Assembly: GCA_016722065.1 (NCBI GenBank) | Contig: JADKGX010000001.1 | Location: 248,001 to 312,000, forward strand | DNA from: Planctomycetota bacterium | GTDB taxonomy: Bacteria; Planctomycetota; UBA8742; UBA2392 | Length of the DNA: 64,000 bases | Direction of reading: 5' to 3' | Part shown: positions 1 through 7,717 of the stretch, piece after piece | Layout: every line of letters begins with the position of its first letter | Position numbering within the stretch: the first letter of the stretch is position 1 | The notes under the pieces: generated by a model | Told to the model about the DNA's origin: nothing | Seen by the model: the letters and a program-made list of their open reading frames with translations, nothing else | Database searches by the model: none | Translations under genes and position numbers: made by a program

Positions 1-471
1 TGGCGGGGCACGGCCCGCACCTGGTTTGAACCTGGCCAGCTACGTGACACCTCGCCCGTCAACGGAGTCATCAAGCTGGTGTTGAACGGCATGTTCGCCC
101 AGCACAGTTATCGCGGCAAACTGATGGGCCAGTCCATGCAAGGCCTTGCGTTGATCGGCTTCTCGTTGGGCGAGCAACAGTGGCAAGTGGCCTGGGTGGA
201 CAGCGTGCACAACGGCACGCGCATCATGCACAGCGCCGGCCAAAAGGGCGCAAGTCCGCTTGCGCCCGATGTTCGTGGCAGCTACCCCGCTGGCGAAGGC
301 CCGGATTGGGGCTGGCGAACCACCCTGCAGCTTAAGGGCCGCGATCGACTACTGCTGCGGCATTTCAACATCACGCCCCAGGGTGATGAATCGATCGGCG
401 TCGAGTTCGACTATCGCCGCGTCAAAGCGATCGCAAAGCCTCATCTGAAAGCAAAAAGTCGCCGTCGCTGA
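1..471 (+). CDS. DUF1579 family protein, 5' end cut by window edge
   Basis: The frame is open from base 1, so the N-terminus lies outside the window; 156 codons are visible. The first residues read WRGTARTWFEPG, followed later by a Trp-Val-Asp-Ser-x-His-Asn-Gly-Thr segment. Both are typical of the DUF1579 (lipocalin-like, unknown function) family, whose members begin with a W.G.sr.W.GPG pattern. The basic tail (KAKSRRR) ends in TGA at 469-471. The last 50 bases overlap the 3' end of the convergent gluQ gene, so the two share coding sequence on opposite strands. No substrate can be inferred. Confidence 0.8.
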   Translation, partial: WRGTARTWFEPGQLRDTSPVNGVIKLVLNGMFAQHSYRGKLMGQSMQGLALIGFSLGEQQWQVAWVDSVHNGTRIMHSAGQKGASPLAPDVRGSYPAGEGPDWGWRTTLQLKGRDRLLLRHFNITPQGDESIGVEFDYRRVKAIAKPHLKAKSRRR

Positions 472-1363
472 TTTGTGCCACTGCAAATCCTGCAACCAGG
501 TCCGCCGGCCAGGCCCCGGTTTCGGGGGCGGCAAGTCCGGCCGTGCGGGCCAGAAAGGCGGCTACTCTGCGCGGGTCCACGCCGCGTTCACGCAGGGCTT
601 TGATCGATACATCGCCTTCGCGCTTGGCCATGCGCCGGCCGTGCGCGTCTTGAATGAACGGCACGTGGGCCCACCGGGTTGGCGCCTGCAGGTTCAGCGC
701 GCCATACAAGGCCAGTTGCCTGCCCGTGGAAAGCAGCAGGTCGCGGCCTCGCAGTACCTGCGTCACTGCTTGCGCGGCGTCGTCGACAGTTACGGCCAAC
801 TGGTAACTTGGCAAGTCGTCGCGCCTCCACAGCACAAAATCGCCCAGTGTTGACGGGTCAACACTTACTTCGCCCGCGAGTTCGTCGTGGAACTTCACGG
901 CGTCGCCCTGCCACAGAAAACGCCAGGCCGGGTCGCGACCCGTGGCTTGGCGTGCGTGGGCGGCGTTGCGCCATTTGCCACGGCAAGTGCCGGGGTAGAT
1001 CGCGCCTTCGTCGCCATGGGGTGCACTGCTGGCTTCCTCGATGTCTTTGCGCGTGCAGGTACACGGATAAGCCAAGCCGGCTTCGATCAGCCTTTGCAGG
1101 GCTGCGCGGTAAATGTCCGTACGCGTGCTTTGATCGGGCGTCAACTCGTCCCAATCCAGTCCCAGCCATTGCAGGTCCTCTTTGGCTTGAGCACGAAACT
1201 CGGGCTTGCAGCGCGGCCGGTCGATATCTTCTACACGCAGGATGATCCGGCCGCCTTCCGATCGCGCCCACAGCCAGGCCAGCAAGAAGCTGCGGCCGTT
1301 GCCCAGGTGCAGCAAGCCCGAAGGCGTGGGCGCAAGGCGGCCAGTTGGAATCAAGGTCGGCAT
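422..1363 (-). CDS. gluQ: glutamyl-Q tRNA(Asp) synthetase
   Basis: 313 aa from the ATG at 1363; an upstream in-frame TTG at 1378 is possible. This is a truncated class I glutamyl-tRNA synthetase paralogue that in characterised members attaches glutamate to queuosine in tRNA-Asp. Visible features are the HIGH-type motif HLGN at residues 19-22, a zinc site of CxC (PCTCTRKD) followed by YPGTC, which matches the Cys-x-Cys...Tyr-x3-Cys ligands of GluQ, and a KMSKS-like MAKREGD near residue 250. The protein ends after the catalytic core with no anticodon-binding domain, as expected for GluQ rather than GltX. It overlaps the convergent DUF1579 gene by 50 bases. Confidence 0.9.
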   Translation of the reverse strand: MPTLIPTGRLAPTPSGLLHLGNGRSFLLAWLWARSEGGRIILRVEDIDRPRCKPEFRAQAKEDLQWLGLDWDELTPDQSTRTDIYRAALQRLIEAGLAYPCTCTRKDIEEASSAPHGDEGAIYPGTCRGKWRNAAHARQATGRDPAWRFLWQGDAVKFHDELAGEVSVDPSTLGDFVLWRRDDLPSYQLAVTVDDAAQAVTQVLRGRDLLLSTGRQLALYGALNLQAPTRWAHVPFIQDAHGRRMAKREGDVSIKALRERGVDPRRVAAFLARTAGLAAPETGAWPADLVAGFAVAQISDGDFLLSDEALRSL

Positions 1364-1411
1364 GGTTGTGCGCCACAAACGCCCCGGCAGGCGGGCGCAA
1401 AGCCTGTGTTG

Positions 1412-2419
1412 CTATGCCAGCCGTTCGCGCGCGATCAGTTCGGCGATTTCGTGCGTCGGCTTGCGCGCCTTCTTGGCGCGATCGAGCACCAGTGTCGTTG
1501 TGTCGCCAATGCGGTCCACGACCTTGTAATCCACCTCGCGGCCCTGCACGTACTCCGTGACGCCTTTGATCAAGGCGCCAGCGTTGGCCACGTAGTCCGG
1601 CACGTAGGTAATGCCCGCCTGGGCCAGCGCCGCACCGACACCGGAACCCGCCAACTGGTTGTTGGCGCTGCCGGCAATCACCTTGCAGCGCAAAGAATCG
1701 ACAATCTGGCCCGTAAACACGCTGCCCAGCGCACATGGCGAAAGCACGTCACACTCGGTGGTCAGAATGCGCGAGGCCGCAACAACCTCGGCTCCGGTTT
1801 CTTCGGCAATCTGCGAAGCGGAAGTTGCGCTAGTGTCTGCCACGGTCAGCCGCGCGCCCTGGGCATGCAGCAGCCTGGCCAGTTCGCTGCCCACAGAGCC
1901 CAGGCCCTGCAAGGCGATATGGCGGCCGTCCAGCGCGTCATTGCGTGTGGCGTGCTTCAACCCGGCCCGAATCGCGGCCACCAGCCCCCGCGCTGTGGCC
2001 TTGCCAAAATCCAGCTTCACGGCGGCATAGCGGGTTTCATGGCCCAATGCCTTGAGGTCTTCGACCGAGGTACCGACGTCCAGCCCGGTAAAGTAACTGC
2101 CACCCATCTTCTGGATGGCCTTGCCCAGGGCGCGGAAGGCTTCCTCGCGCTTCATGCCTTCGTGCTTGATCACAATGCTTTTGCCGCCGCCGGCCGGCAG
2201 ATCCGCCACGGCGGCCTTGAAACTCATGGCCTGGGCCAGCCGCACGGCGTCAGTCAATGCGCCACTTTGGCTGCGATAGCTGAGAGTGCGTATGCCACCA
2301 AAGGCGGGCCCGCGCCGCGTGCTGTGAATGGCAATGATCGCTTGCAGGCCGGATGCCTGGTCGTTAACGAAAGTGACGGATTCGCAGCCGTACTCCGTCA
2401 GTACGTTGAAGAGCGCCAT
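1412..2419 (-). CDS. Glu/Leu/Phe/Val dehydrogenase family protein
   Basis: 335 aa from the ATG at 2419 (MALFNVL...); the frame extends further upstream but without family-like sequence. The N-terminal dimerisation/catalytic domain has the conserved GGGKSIVI segment with the catalytic lysine and FTGLDVGTS. The Rossmann domain follows with GLGSVGSELA, then an NNQLA stretch and DYVANAGALI, all characteristic of leucine/phenylalanine/valine dehydrogenases. These NAD-dependent enzymes deaminate branched or aromatic amino acids to 2-oxo acids. Substrate preference cannot be read from the sequence. The gene sits 48 bases upstream of gluQ on the same strand and is divergent from the EamA transporter. 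Confidence 0.88.
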   Translation of the reverse strand: MALFNVLTEYGCESVTFVNDQASGLQAIIAIHSTRRGPAFGGIRTLSYRSQSGALTDAVRLAQAMSFKAAVADLPAGGGKSIVIKHEGMKREEAFRALGKAIQKMGGSYFTGLDVGTSVEDLKALGHETRYAAVKLDFGKATARGLVAAIRAGLKHATRNDALDGRHIALQGLGSVGSELARLLHAQGARLTVADTSATSASQIAEETGAEVVAASRILTTECDVLSPCALGSVFTGQIVDSLRCKVIAGSANNQLAGSGVGAALAQAGITYVPDYVANAGALIKGVTEYVQGREVDYKVVDRIGDTTTLVLDRAKKARKPTHEIAELIARERLA

Positions 2420-2511
2420 GTTGCCCCCAGATGGTTGCCCTACTCTAGCCGTCATCGGCGCGGGCGCAAACCCAATGGTTTCCCTGCTGGCCCAACGCAT
2501 GATGCCCAGCC

Positions 2512-3441
2512 ATGCGCGCGCTTCCTGCCTCGGCCCTGGTGATTGGTGTGCTTGCTGTCTCTACAGCCCCGGTGCTGATCCTTCTTACCGGGCTGGACCC
2601 CTTTGCCTTGGCGTCGTGGCGCCTGCTGTGCGTTGCTTTGCTGCTTTCACCGCTGGCACTGCCCCGGCTGCTGGCGGATTGGCGCGGGTTGCGAGGGCGC
2701 GAAAGGCTGCTGTTGCTGGCATCCGGCGTGCTTTACGGCGCGCACTTCGGGCTGTTCAACCTGGCGTTTTTCCACACGAGCAAAGAGAGCGTGGTCGTGT
2801 TGCTTGCTGTGCAGCCGCTGATGGCCGCAGGCATTGGCGCGGCCTGGCTGGACGAAAAATTCACCCGCGCGATGTTGCTGTCGTCACTGATTGCGACCTC
2901 AGGGCTTGTCTTGTTCGTGTGGCATGACTACCGCTTTGATGCTTCCCAGCTTGTCGGCGACGCGCTGGTGCTTGCCTGCGGGCTTGCGATCGTCACCAGC
3001 TACAGCCTGGGTCGGGTGTTGCGCCCGCGCATGTCTTTGCCGGGGTACCTGGGCGCGCTGTACTGGGTTGGCGGCCTGACAACGTTGACAGCAGCGCTGA
3101 TTGCAGGCGACCCTTTGTCGGGTTACTCCAACGACCAATGGTTCTGGCTGATTGCTGCAGTTTTGGTGCCAACGTTGGTTGGCCATTCGCTGTTTCACTA
3201 TGTGGTCAAGTACGTTCCCGTGTTCTATGTGAACCTGACGATCCTTGGCGAACCGATCATTTCGCTGCTGATCATGTACGCTTTGCGTGACCAGTATGTT
3301 GTGTTTCGAGAATCAACCATGAGCATGGAGCAAATCATCGGCGGAACGTTGCTGATCGCAGGCGTTGCCATCGGCCTGACAATGGGCCGCAAAGACCGCA
3401 ATGCCATCCGTGCCAGTGCCAAACCGGAGGTCACGACATGA
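2512..3441 (+). CDS. EamA/DMT-family transporter
   Basis: 309 aa with about ten hydrophobic segments in two five-helix halves, the layout of EamA drug/metabolite transporters in the inner membrane. The first half contains SWRLLCVALLL and the conserved helix-3/4 region ending in AWLDEK; the second half ends in a GEPIIS-type motif and a final helix. Such proteins export amino acids, nucleotides or metabolites; the substrate is not predictable. Its TGA overlaps the ATG of the next gene by four bases (ATGA at 3438-3441), so the two are probably translationally coupled. The 92-base gap to the divergent dehydrogenase should hold both promoters. Confidence 0.85.
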   Translation: MRALPASALVIGVLAVSTAPVLILLTGLDPFALASWRLLCVALLLSPLALPRLLADWRGLRGRERLLLLASGVLYGAHFGLFNLAFFHTSKESVVVLLAVQPLMAAGIGAAWLDEKFTRAMLLSSLIATSGLVLFVWHDYRFDASQLVGDALVLACGLAIVTSYSLGRVLRPRMSLPGYLGALYWVGGLTTLTAALIAGDPLSGYSNDQWFWLIAAVLVPTLVGHSLFHYVVKYVPVFYVNLTILGEPIISLLIMYALRDQYVVFRESTMSMEQIIGGTLLIAGVAIGLTMGRKDRNAIRASAKPEVTT

Positions 3442-4478
3442 AGCGAACATTCACGATGCTGCCCGTGCTGCTGCTGCTTCTGGCCCTTCCGGGCATGACC
3501 GGTAACGCCCAGCAAGAACAGCCCAAGCCGGAGTTCGACAATGCCCCGATTGGGGACGTGCTGCTGTGGGCGCAAAAATCGCTTGGCGTCGGGTTTGTCT
3601 ATGAAGGCAAAGACCTGAATGACGCCGCAAGCGGATTGCCGCGCCGAGTAACTGGCAAGGGTACCCAGGCCGAAACACGCAATCAGAAGCTGGTGCTGCT
3701 GCTGGAACTGTTGCGCCGGGCCGGGCTGGTGGCGTTCGAAATTGGCGGACTGCCCGGGCCTACCTATCAACTTCACAGTGGTGAAAACGCCGCGCGCCTG
3801 GCGCCCGTCGTAGAGGACCCCAAGGCCCTGCAAGGCATGTATTTTGCCGCGCTTTCCATTCGCCTCGGACGTGCCGCACCGCTGGATGTCGCGACACGCA
3901 TTCGGGAACGGTTGAGTCCGGGCGTGGGCCGCGTGGAAGTTTTTGAGGCCACGCACACGCTGCTGGTAACCGATTTTGCTGATCGCCTGAATGCGGCCTG
4001 GGAAGTCGCACTGGCGGCTGATCAACCGACGGACCGTGTTGACGACCTGTCGGTGCAGGATTTGGCCGTGAAATCCGGCCCGGCGGCGCGCCATTTGGCG
4101 GCGCTGGAACGTCTGCGGGCAATCGGCGAAGGCTGGAAGGGTGCAGTGAATGAGCGCGCCAATGTAATCCTGTTAAGCGGCCGGCGCGACGAACTGGCAC
4201 GCGTGGCCGAACGTTCCGCCAGACTCGACGACCAACCCCAAGCCGGGGCCTTTGTCGAAAGCACCCAGACCCTGAAGCTGGTCTATCTGAGCGCGTCTGA
4301 GGGCGCACGCCTGCTGCGGGAAATGTTCAGCCAGCAAGTGGAAGGCGGCAGCGTGCAGATCGGGGCCTTTGACCGCACCAAAAGCATCGTGTTCAAGGGC
4401 AGCGAGTTCGATATCACGCGGGCCCGCGATACGCTCAAGCAGCTGGATGTGCAGTCGGCTGCACCCAAAGGCGAGTAG
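3438..4478 (+). CDS. secretin N-domain-like exported protein without secretin pore
   Basis: 346 aa with a clear signal peptide (MKRTFTM then a Leu-rich core, cleavage near NAQQ). The remainder resembles the periplasmic N-domains of secretins (NolW/secretin_N type). It has repeated units of about 70 residues, each with a beta-alpha-beta pattern, such as RVEVFEATHTLLVTDFADRL and the later TLKLVYLSASEGARLLREMF followed by KSIVFKGSEFDITRARDTLKQLD. The GspD/PilQ-type C-terminal pore domain is absent, because the protein ends soon after the last N-domain. It may be a periplasmic adaptor or a reduced secretin. It starts in a four-base overlap with the EamA gene and is followed by a convergent gene three bases away. 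Confidence 0.65.
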   Translation: MKRTFTMLPVLLLLLALPGMTGNAQQEQPKPEFDNAPIGDVLLWAQKSLGVGFVYEGKDLNDAASGLPRRVTGKGTQAETRNQKLVLLLELLRRAGLVAFEIGGLPGPTYQLHSGENAARLAPVVEDPKALQGMYFAALSIRLGRAAPLDVATRIRERLSPGVGRVEVFEATHTLLVTDFADRLNAAWEVALAADQPTDRVDDLSVQDLAVKSGPAARHLAALERLRAIGEGWKGAVNERANVILLSGRRDELARVAERSARLDDQPQAGAFVESTQTLKLVYLSASEGARLLREMFSQQVEGGSVQIGAFDRTKSIVFKGSEFDITRARDTLKQLDVQSAAPKGE

Positions 4479-4481
4479 CGG

Positions 4482-4868
4482 CTATTCTTCGGATTTGTGG
4501 GGCGCCCAATCAATGCCGACCAGGCCGCGGATTTCTTCCACGATGGCGCGGCGGATTGCCATGCTGCCGAAGTCCTCAAACGCCCCGTGCTCGTTGGGGT
4601 CGAACTCGTTCAGCGCTTCAAAAAACGCGACAACGCCCGATTGATACAGGTCGTTCTGTTCAATCGACTCCAGCAGGATCTCGGCGATGTTCTCCGAGTT
4701 CGCCCGCACCATGTCGAAATAGAACTCCGTCAACTGGTTGCGTGATTCGGTGTCGCCGCGCTTGCGAAACGTCTCCCACAGCTTTGCCAGTTCCGTGCCG
4801 TCGTGCGTGTGCGTCGCGCCATGCTGGCGCGGCGTGTCGTCCTGTTCTGGGTCCGGTCGGTCGGTCAT
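4482..4868 (-). CDS. sigma-70 region 2-only protein (FliA/WhiG-like), truncated sigma factor
   Basis: 128 aa. Residues about 28-125 match the region 1.2-2 layout of FliA/WhiG-type sigma factors. LWETFRKRGD resembles the LW..Y...D entry, ILLESIEQNDLYQSGVVAFF parallels the DL.Q.G..GL..A core helix, and NEFDPNEHGAFEDFGSMAIR parallels the (y/F)D...g..F..YA..RIRGA segment. It then has VEEIRGLVGIDWAP, equivalent to the DELR..DW.PRS end of region 2.4. The reading frame stops ten codons later, and no region 3 or 4 follows in any frame before the convergent gene. It could bind core RNA polymerase or be an anti-sigma-like decoy. Its ATG overlaps the stop of the upstream small membrane protein gene (ATGA at 4865-4868). 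Confidence 0.7.
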   Translation of the reverse strand: MTDRPDPEQDDTPRQHGATHTHDGTELAKLWETFRKRGDTESRNQLTEFYFDMVRANSENIAEILLESIEQNDLYQSGVVAFFEALNEFDPNEHGAFEDFGSMAIRRAIVEEIRGLVGIDWAPHKSEE

Positions 4869-5068
4869 CGCACATCTTTCTGCGAGGGCTGTTCAGCGCC
4901 TTTGCGGGTCGAAATGAAATCAAGCAGCCGGGCCACGGCAAGACCCAGCACCAACGACCCAAGGCAGGCAAAAAACGTGGTCTGCGGCGCCCACGCCATA
5001 AACAGGCCCAACGCGCCAACGCCCAGGGCAGCGACCACACACAGGTTAACGATCAGGTATTGGCGCAC
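4865..5068 (-). CDS. small two-helix membrane protein coupled to sigma-like gene
   Basis: 67 aa from a GTG at 5068. The frame is open up to an ATG at 5143, but that extension would run through the terminator-like hairpin at 5111-5136, which favours the GTG start. There are two hydrophobic segments: YLIVNLCVVAALGVGALGLF, then FFACLGSLVLGLAVARLL. A charged tail (STRKGAEQPSQKDVR) follows. The stop codon overlaps the start of the sigma region-2-like gene by four bases, suggesting coupled translation and possibly a membrane partner for that protein. No family is recognised. Confidence 0.55.
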   Translation of the reverse strand: MRQYLIVNLCVVAALGVGALGLFMAWAPQTTFFACLGSLVLGLAVARLLDFISTRKGAEQPSQKDVR

Positions 5069-5110
5069 AGTCCCATTGTCGCAGCTTCGGGCCGGCGTGC
5101 AAACGAAACA

Positions 5111-5136
5111 CGCCGGGGGCCCAGGGGCCCCCGGCG
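5111..5136 (-). terminator. rho-independent terminator of the 86-aa gene
   Basis: A perfect inverted repeat with 12-base arms (CGCCGGGGGCCC and its complement) and a two-base centre. On the minus strand it is followed by TGTTTCGTTTG, a T-rich tail. It lies 20 bases past the stop codon of the minus-strand gene ending at 5156. Confidence 0.7.
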
Positions 5137-5155
5137 CTGCCATGCCGTTGCGGGA

Positions 5156-5416
5156 CTACTCTTCCTCAAAGCGTGAATACAGGGCGATGTTTTCAGGATC
5201 GAGGCCCTGGCGCTTGAGTTCGCCCACCATGTCTTGGGCATCGTAGAGGTTGTTGTAGTAAAACGTGTAGACACCCCGGGCCTTGTCGACATAGCTGACA
5301 AAGTAACGGGGCAGTTCGCGCAGACTTTCTTCCAGCAGGGCGCGTTGTACGTCAGTCTTGCGGCGGATGGGACCGCGGCGTTCATCCAGCCTGCGTTCCA
5401 TTGCTTTTGCCGACAT
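5156..5416 (-). CDS. conserved-looking 86-aa hypothetical protein
   Basis: 86 aa from the ATG at 5416, chosen because AGGAGAAG precedes it by six bases; longer in-frame starts lack this signal. The N-terminal half is very basic and acidic (MSAKAMERRLDERRGP, then RRKTDVQR). The C-terminal half looks like a small alpha/beta fold, with YFVSYVDKARGVYTFYYNN and a helix DAQDMVGELKRQG, ending acidic (FEEE). It is soluble and has no signal peptide. No family is recognised. A hairpin terminator follows, so it is probably a single-gene transcript divergent from ligA. Confidence 0.7.
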   Translation of the reverse strand: MSAKAMERRLDERRGPIRRKTDVQRALLEESLRELPRYFVSYVDKARGVYTFYYNNLYDAQDMVGELKRQGLDPENIALYSRFEEE

Positions 5417-5640
5417 GGAGCTTCTCCTGAAACGTCGTTTTCGGCAGTCGCACCATGCGACCCGCCAAAGGTGATGATCGGCGGGCGGCACAAGGGAACT
5501 TGAGGGTGAATCTTCATGAAGTGCGGGACCAGCCCAAGCCCCGGACCCAATCTGGCGCCGGGCCGCAATAAAAGGCACATTCGGAAGCGAAATCAAGCGG
5601 GCCGAAGCAAGGTTGCGCCCGCGCACAGGCAGCCCAATCT

Positions 5641-7695
5641 ATGCCAAAGCTGACCAAACCCGGCCCCCGGCCAAACACCAAGGACCCCGCCAAGCTGCAC
5701 CGCTGGCTGTGCGCTGCGATTGGCTGGCACGACCAGCAGTATTACGTCAACAGTGCCCCCGAGATCTCGGATGGCGAGTACGACGGCCTGATGCGAGAGC
5801 TGGAGGTACTCGAGCGTGCCAACGCCGAACTGGTCACGCCGGATTCCCCCACCCAGCGCGTTGGCGGTTCAGCGCGAAGCGACCTGGCCAAAGTAGAACA
5901 TCGCGTGCCCATGGTCAGCATTGCCAACAGCATGAACCCGCAGGAGACGCGGGCCTGGCACCAGTTTGTGCAGGACGAACTCGGCCATGCCGACTTTGAA
6001 CTGTTCTGTGAGCCCAAGTTCGATGGCTTGTCGTGTGAGCTGGTCTTCGAAACGGGCAGGCTCAAGGTCGCCAGCACTCGTGGCGACGGATACATCGGCG
6101 AAGACGTCACGCCCAACATTCGCACGATCAACAGCGTTCCCCAGACGCTGAAAGGCAAGTTTCCTGCGCGACTGGAAGTGCGTGGTGAGGTCTACATTGA
6201 AAAGCAGGCCTTTGCCGACATGAACGCCGAACTGGAAGAACAGGGGCTGAAGACCTACGTCAACCCGCGCAACACGGCCTCGGGGGCATTGCGCCAGCTT
6301 GACCCCGCCGTCAGCGCGAGGCGGCCACTGAGTGCCGTGTGGTACGCCGTAGTAGAGCCCGACTCGCATGGCCTGCAATCGCAGGCTGACGTCGCCAAAG
6401 CCCTGAAGGAATGGGGCTTTGTTACCAGCGCCGACTTGCTGAAGAAAGCCGCCCTGAAGATCGCCGTAGTGCAAGGTGCACAAGCCCTGGTGCAGACGTT
6501 TGATTCGTACCAGGAACACCGACACGACCTGCCCTTTGAAATCGACGGCATGGTCGTAAAGGTCAACAACCTCAAACAGCAAGCCCAACTAGGCATGCGA
6601 TCGCGCAGCCCGCGCTTCATGCTGGCCGCCAAGTTCCCGCCTGAAGAAAAAGAGACCCTGTGCCAGGCCATTGAGGTGCAGGTGGGCCGCACCGGCGCAG
6701 TCACGCCTGTGGCCGTACTTCAGCCTGTCAAAGTCGGCGGCGTGACAGTGACCCATGCCAGCCTTCACAACAGCGACGAGATCGCCCGCCTGGATATTCG
6801 CGTCGGCGACAGTGTAGTCGTGCAGCGCGCGGGCGACGTGATTCCGCAGGTGCTACGCGTGATCACCGAAAAGCGCCCCGGCCACACCCGCGCCTTTGCC
6901 ATGCCCACTAGCTGCCCCGAATGCAACACGCCATTGGTCAAGCTGGACGACGAAGTCGTGATTCGTTGCCCCAACAGTCTTGCATGCCCCGCGCAGATCA
7001 AACACAGCATCACGCACTTCACCAGCCGCCTGGCCATGAACATTGAAGGCTTTGGCGAAAAGCGCGTTGAAATGGCCCTCAAGGCCGCATTGATTGCCAA
7101 CGTCGCCGACATCTACGACAAACTCAACGTGCAAAACCTGGCTGGTTTGGACCGCATGGGCGAAAAGAGCGCCCAAGCGTTAATCCAAAACATCGAGGCC
7201 AGCAAGCAGCCCAAGCTGGGCAAGTTCATCTACGCCCTGGGCATTCGCAACGTGGGCGAAACCACCGCAGGCTTGATTGCCAATCTGGCTGGCACGGCGC
7301 TGGGCTTTCTGCAATTGACGGCCGAGCAACTTCAGCAAGCGGACGGCATTGGCCCGATCATAGCCCAAAGTGTCACGGACTTTCTGGCCGATCAGCACAA
7401 CCAGGCGCTGGTCAAGCGGCTGTTGAAGTACATCCGACCTAAAGAACAAGCCGCCCCGAAACCTGGCGAGGGCAAGTTCGCGGGCATGACGTTCGTGTTC
7501 ACCGGCTCGCTGGAAAAGTTCACACGGGAAGCCGCCGAAGAAATGGTGCGAGACCGCGGCGGCAAAGCCAGCGGCAGTGTCAGCAAGAAGACAACCTGGC
7601 TGGTGGCCGGACCCGGCGCAGGCAGCAAGCTGCAAAAGGCTGCCGAATGCGGCGTGAAGGTACTGACCGAGGACGAGTTTCTGGCCATGGTCTAG
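5641..7695 (+). CDS. ligA: NAD-dependent DNA ligase
   Basis: 684 aa, normal length for LigA. It seals nicks in DNA with NAD+ as AMP donor during replication and repair. The domain order is complete. Domain Ia comes first (HRWLCAAIGWHDQQYYVN, the nicotinamide-binding region). The adenylation domain has the catalytic lysine at residue 126 in EPKFDGLS (KxDG motif), then the OB fold (GRTGAVTPVAVLQPV). The four-cysteine zinc finger is CPECNTPL...CPNSLACP. Helix-hairpin-helix repeats follow (LDRMGEKSA, ALGIRNVGE, ADGIGPIIA), and a C-terminal BRCT domain occupies residues about 605-684 (FAGMTFVFTGSLEKFTREAAE). The start at 5641 gives a basic N-terminus (MPKLTKPG). Confidence 0.97.
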   Translation: MPKLTKPGPRPNTKDPAKLHRWLCAAIGWHDQQYYVNSAPEISDGEYDGLMRELEVLERANAELVTPDSPTQRVGGSARSDLAKVEHRVPMVSIANSMNPQETRAWHQFVQDELGHADFELFCEPKFDGLSCELVFETGRLKVASTRGDGYIGEDVTPNIRTINSVPQTLKGKFPARLEVRGEVYIEKQAFADMNAELEEQGLKTYVNPRNTASGALRQLDPAVSARRPLSAVWYAVVEPDSHGLQSQADVAKALKEWGFVTSADLLKKAALKIAVVQGAQALVQTFDSYQEHRHDLPFEIDGMVVKVNNLKQQAQLGMRSRSPRFMLAAKFPPEEKETLCQAIEVQVGRTGAVTPVAVLQPVKVGGVTVTHASLHNSDEIARLDIRVGDSVVVQRAGDVIPQVLRVITEKRPGHTRAFAMPTSCPECNTPLVKLDDEVVIRCPNSLACPAQIKHSITHFTSRLAMNIEGFGEKRVEMALKAALIANVADIYDKLNVQNLAGLDRMGEKSAQALIQNIEASKQPKLGKFIYALGIRNVGETTAGLIANLAGTALGFLQLTAEQLQQADGIGPIIAQSVTDFLADQHNQALVKRLLKYIRPKEQAAPKPGEGKFAGMTFVFTGSLEKFTREAAEEMVRDRGGKASGSVSKKTTWLVAGPGAGSKLQKAAECGVKVLTEDEFLAMV

Positions 7696-7717
7696 CAGGC
7701 AACGCCAGTGGCCTAGG

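Noticed and set aside
887..2542. A 551-codon plus-strand open frame opposite gluQ and the dehydrogenase
   Set aside because: Composition is Arg/Ala/Gln-rich noise, typical of antisense frames in GC-rich DNA, and both minus-strand genes have clear family motifs.
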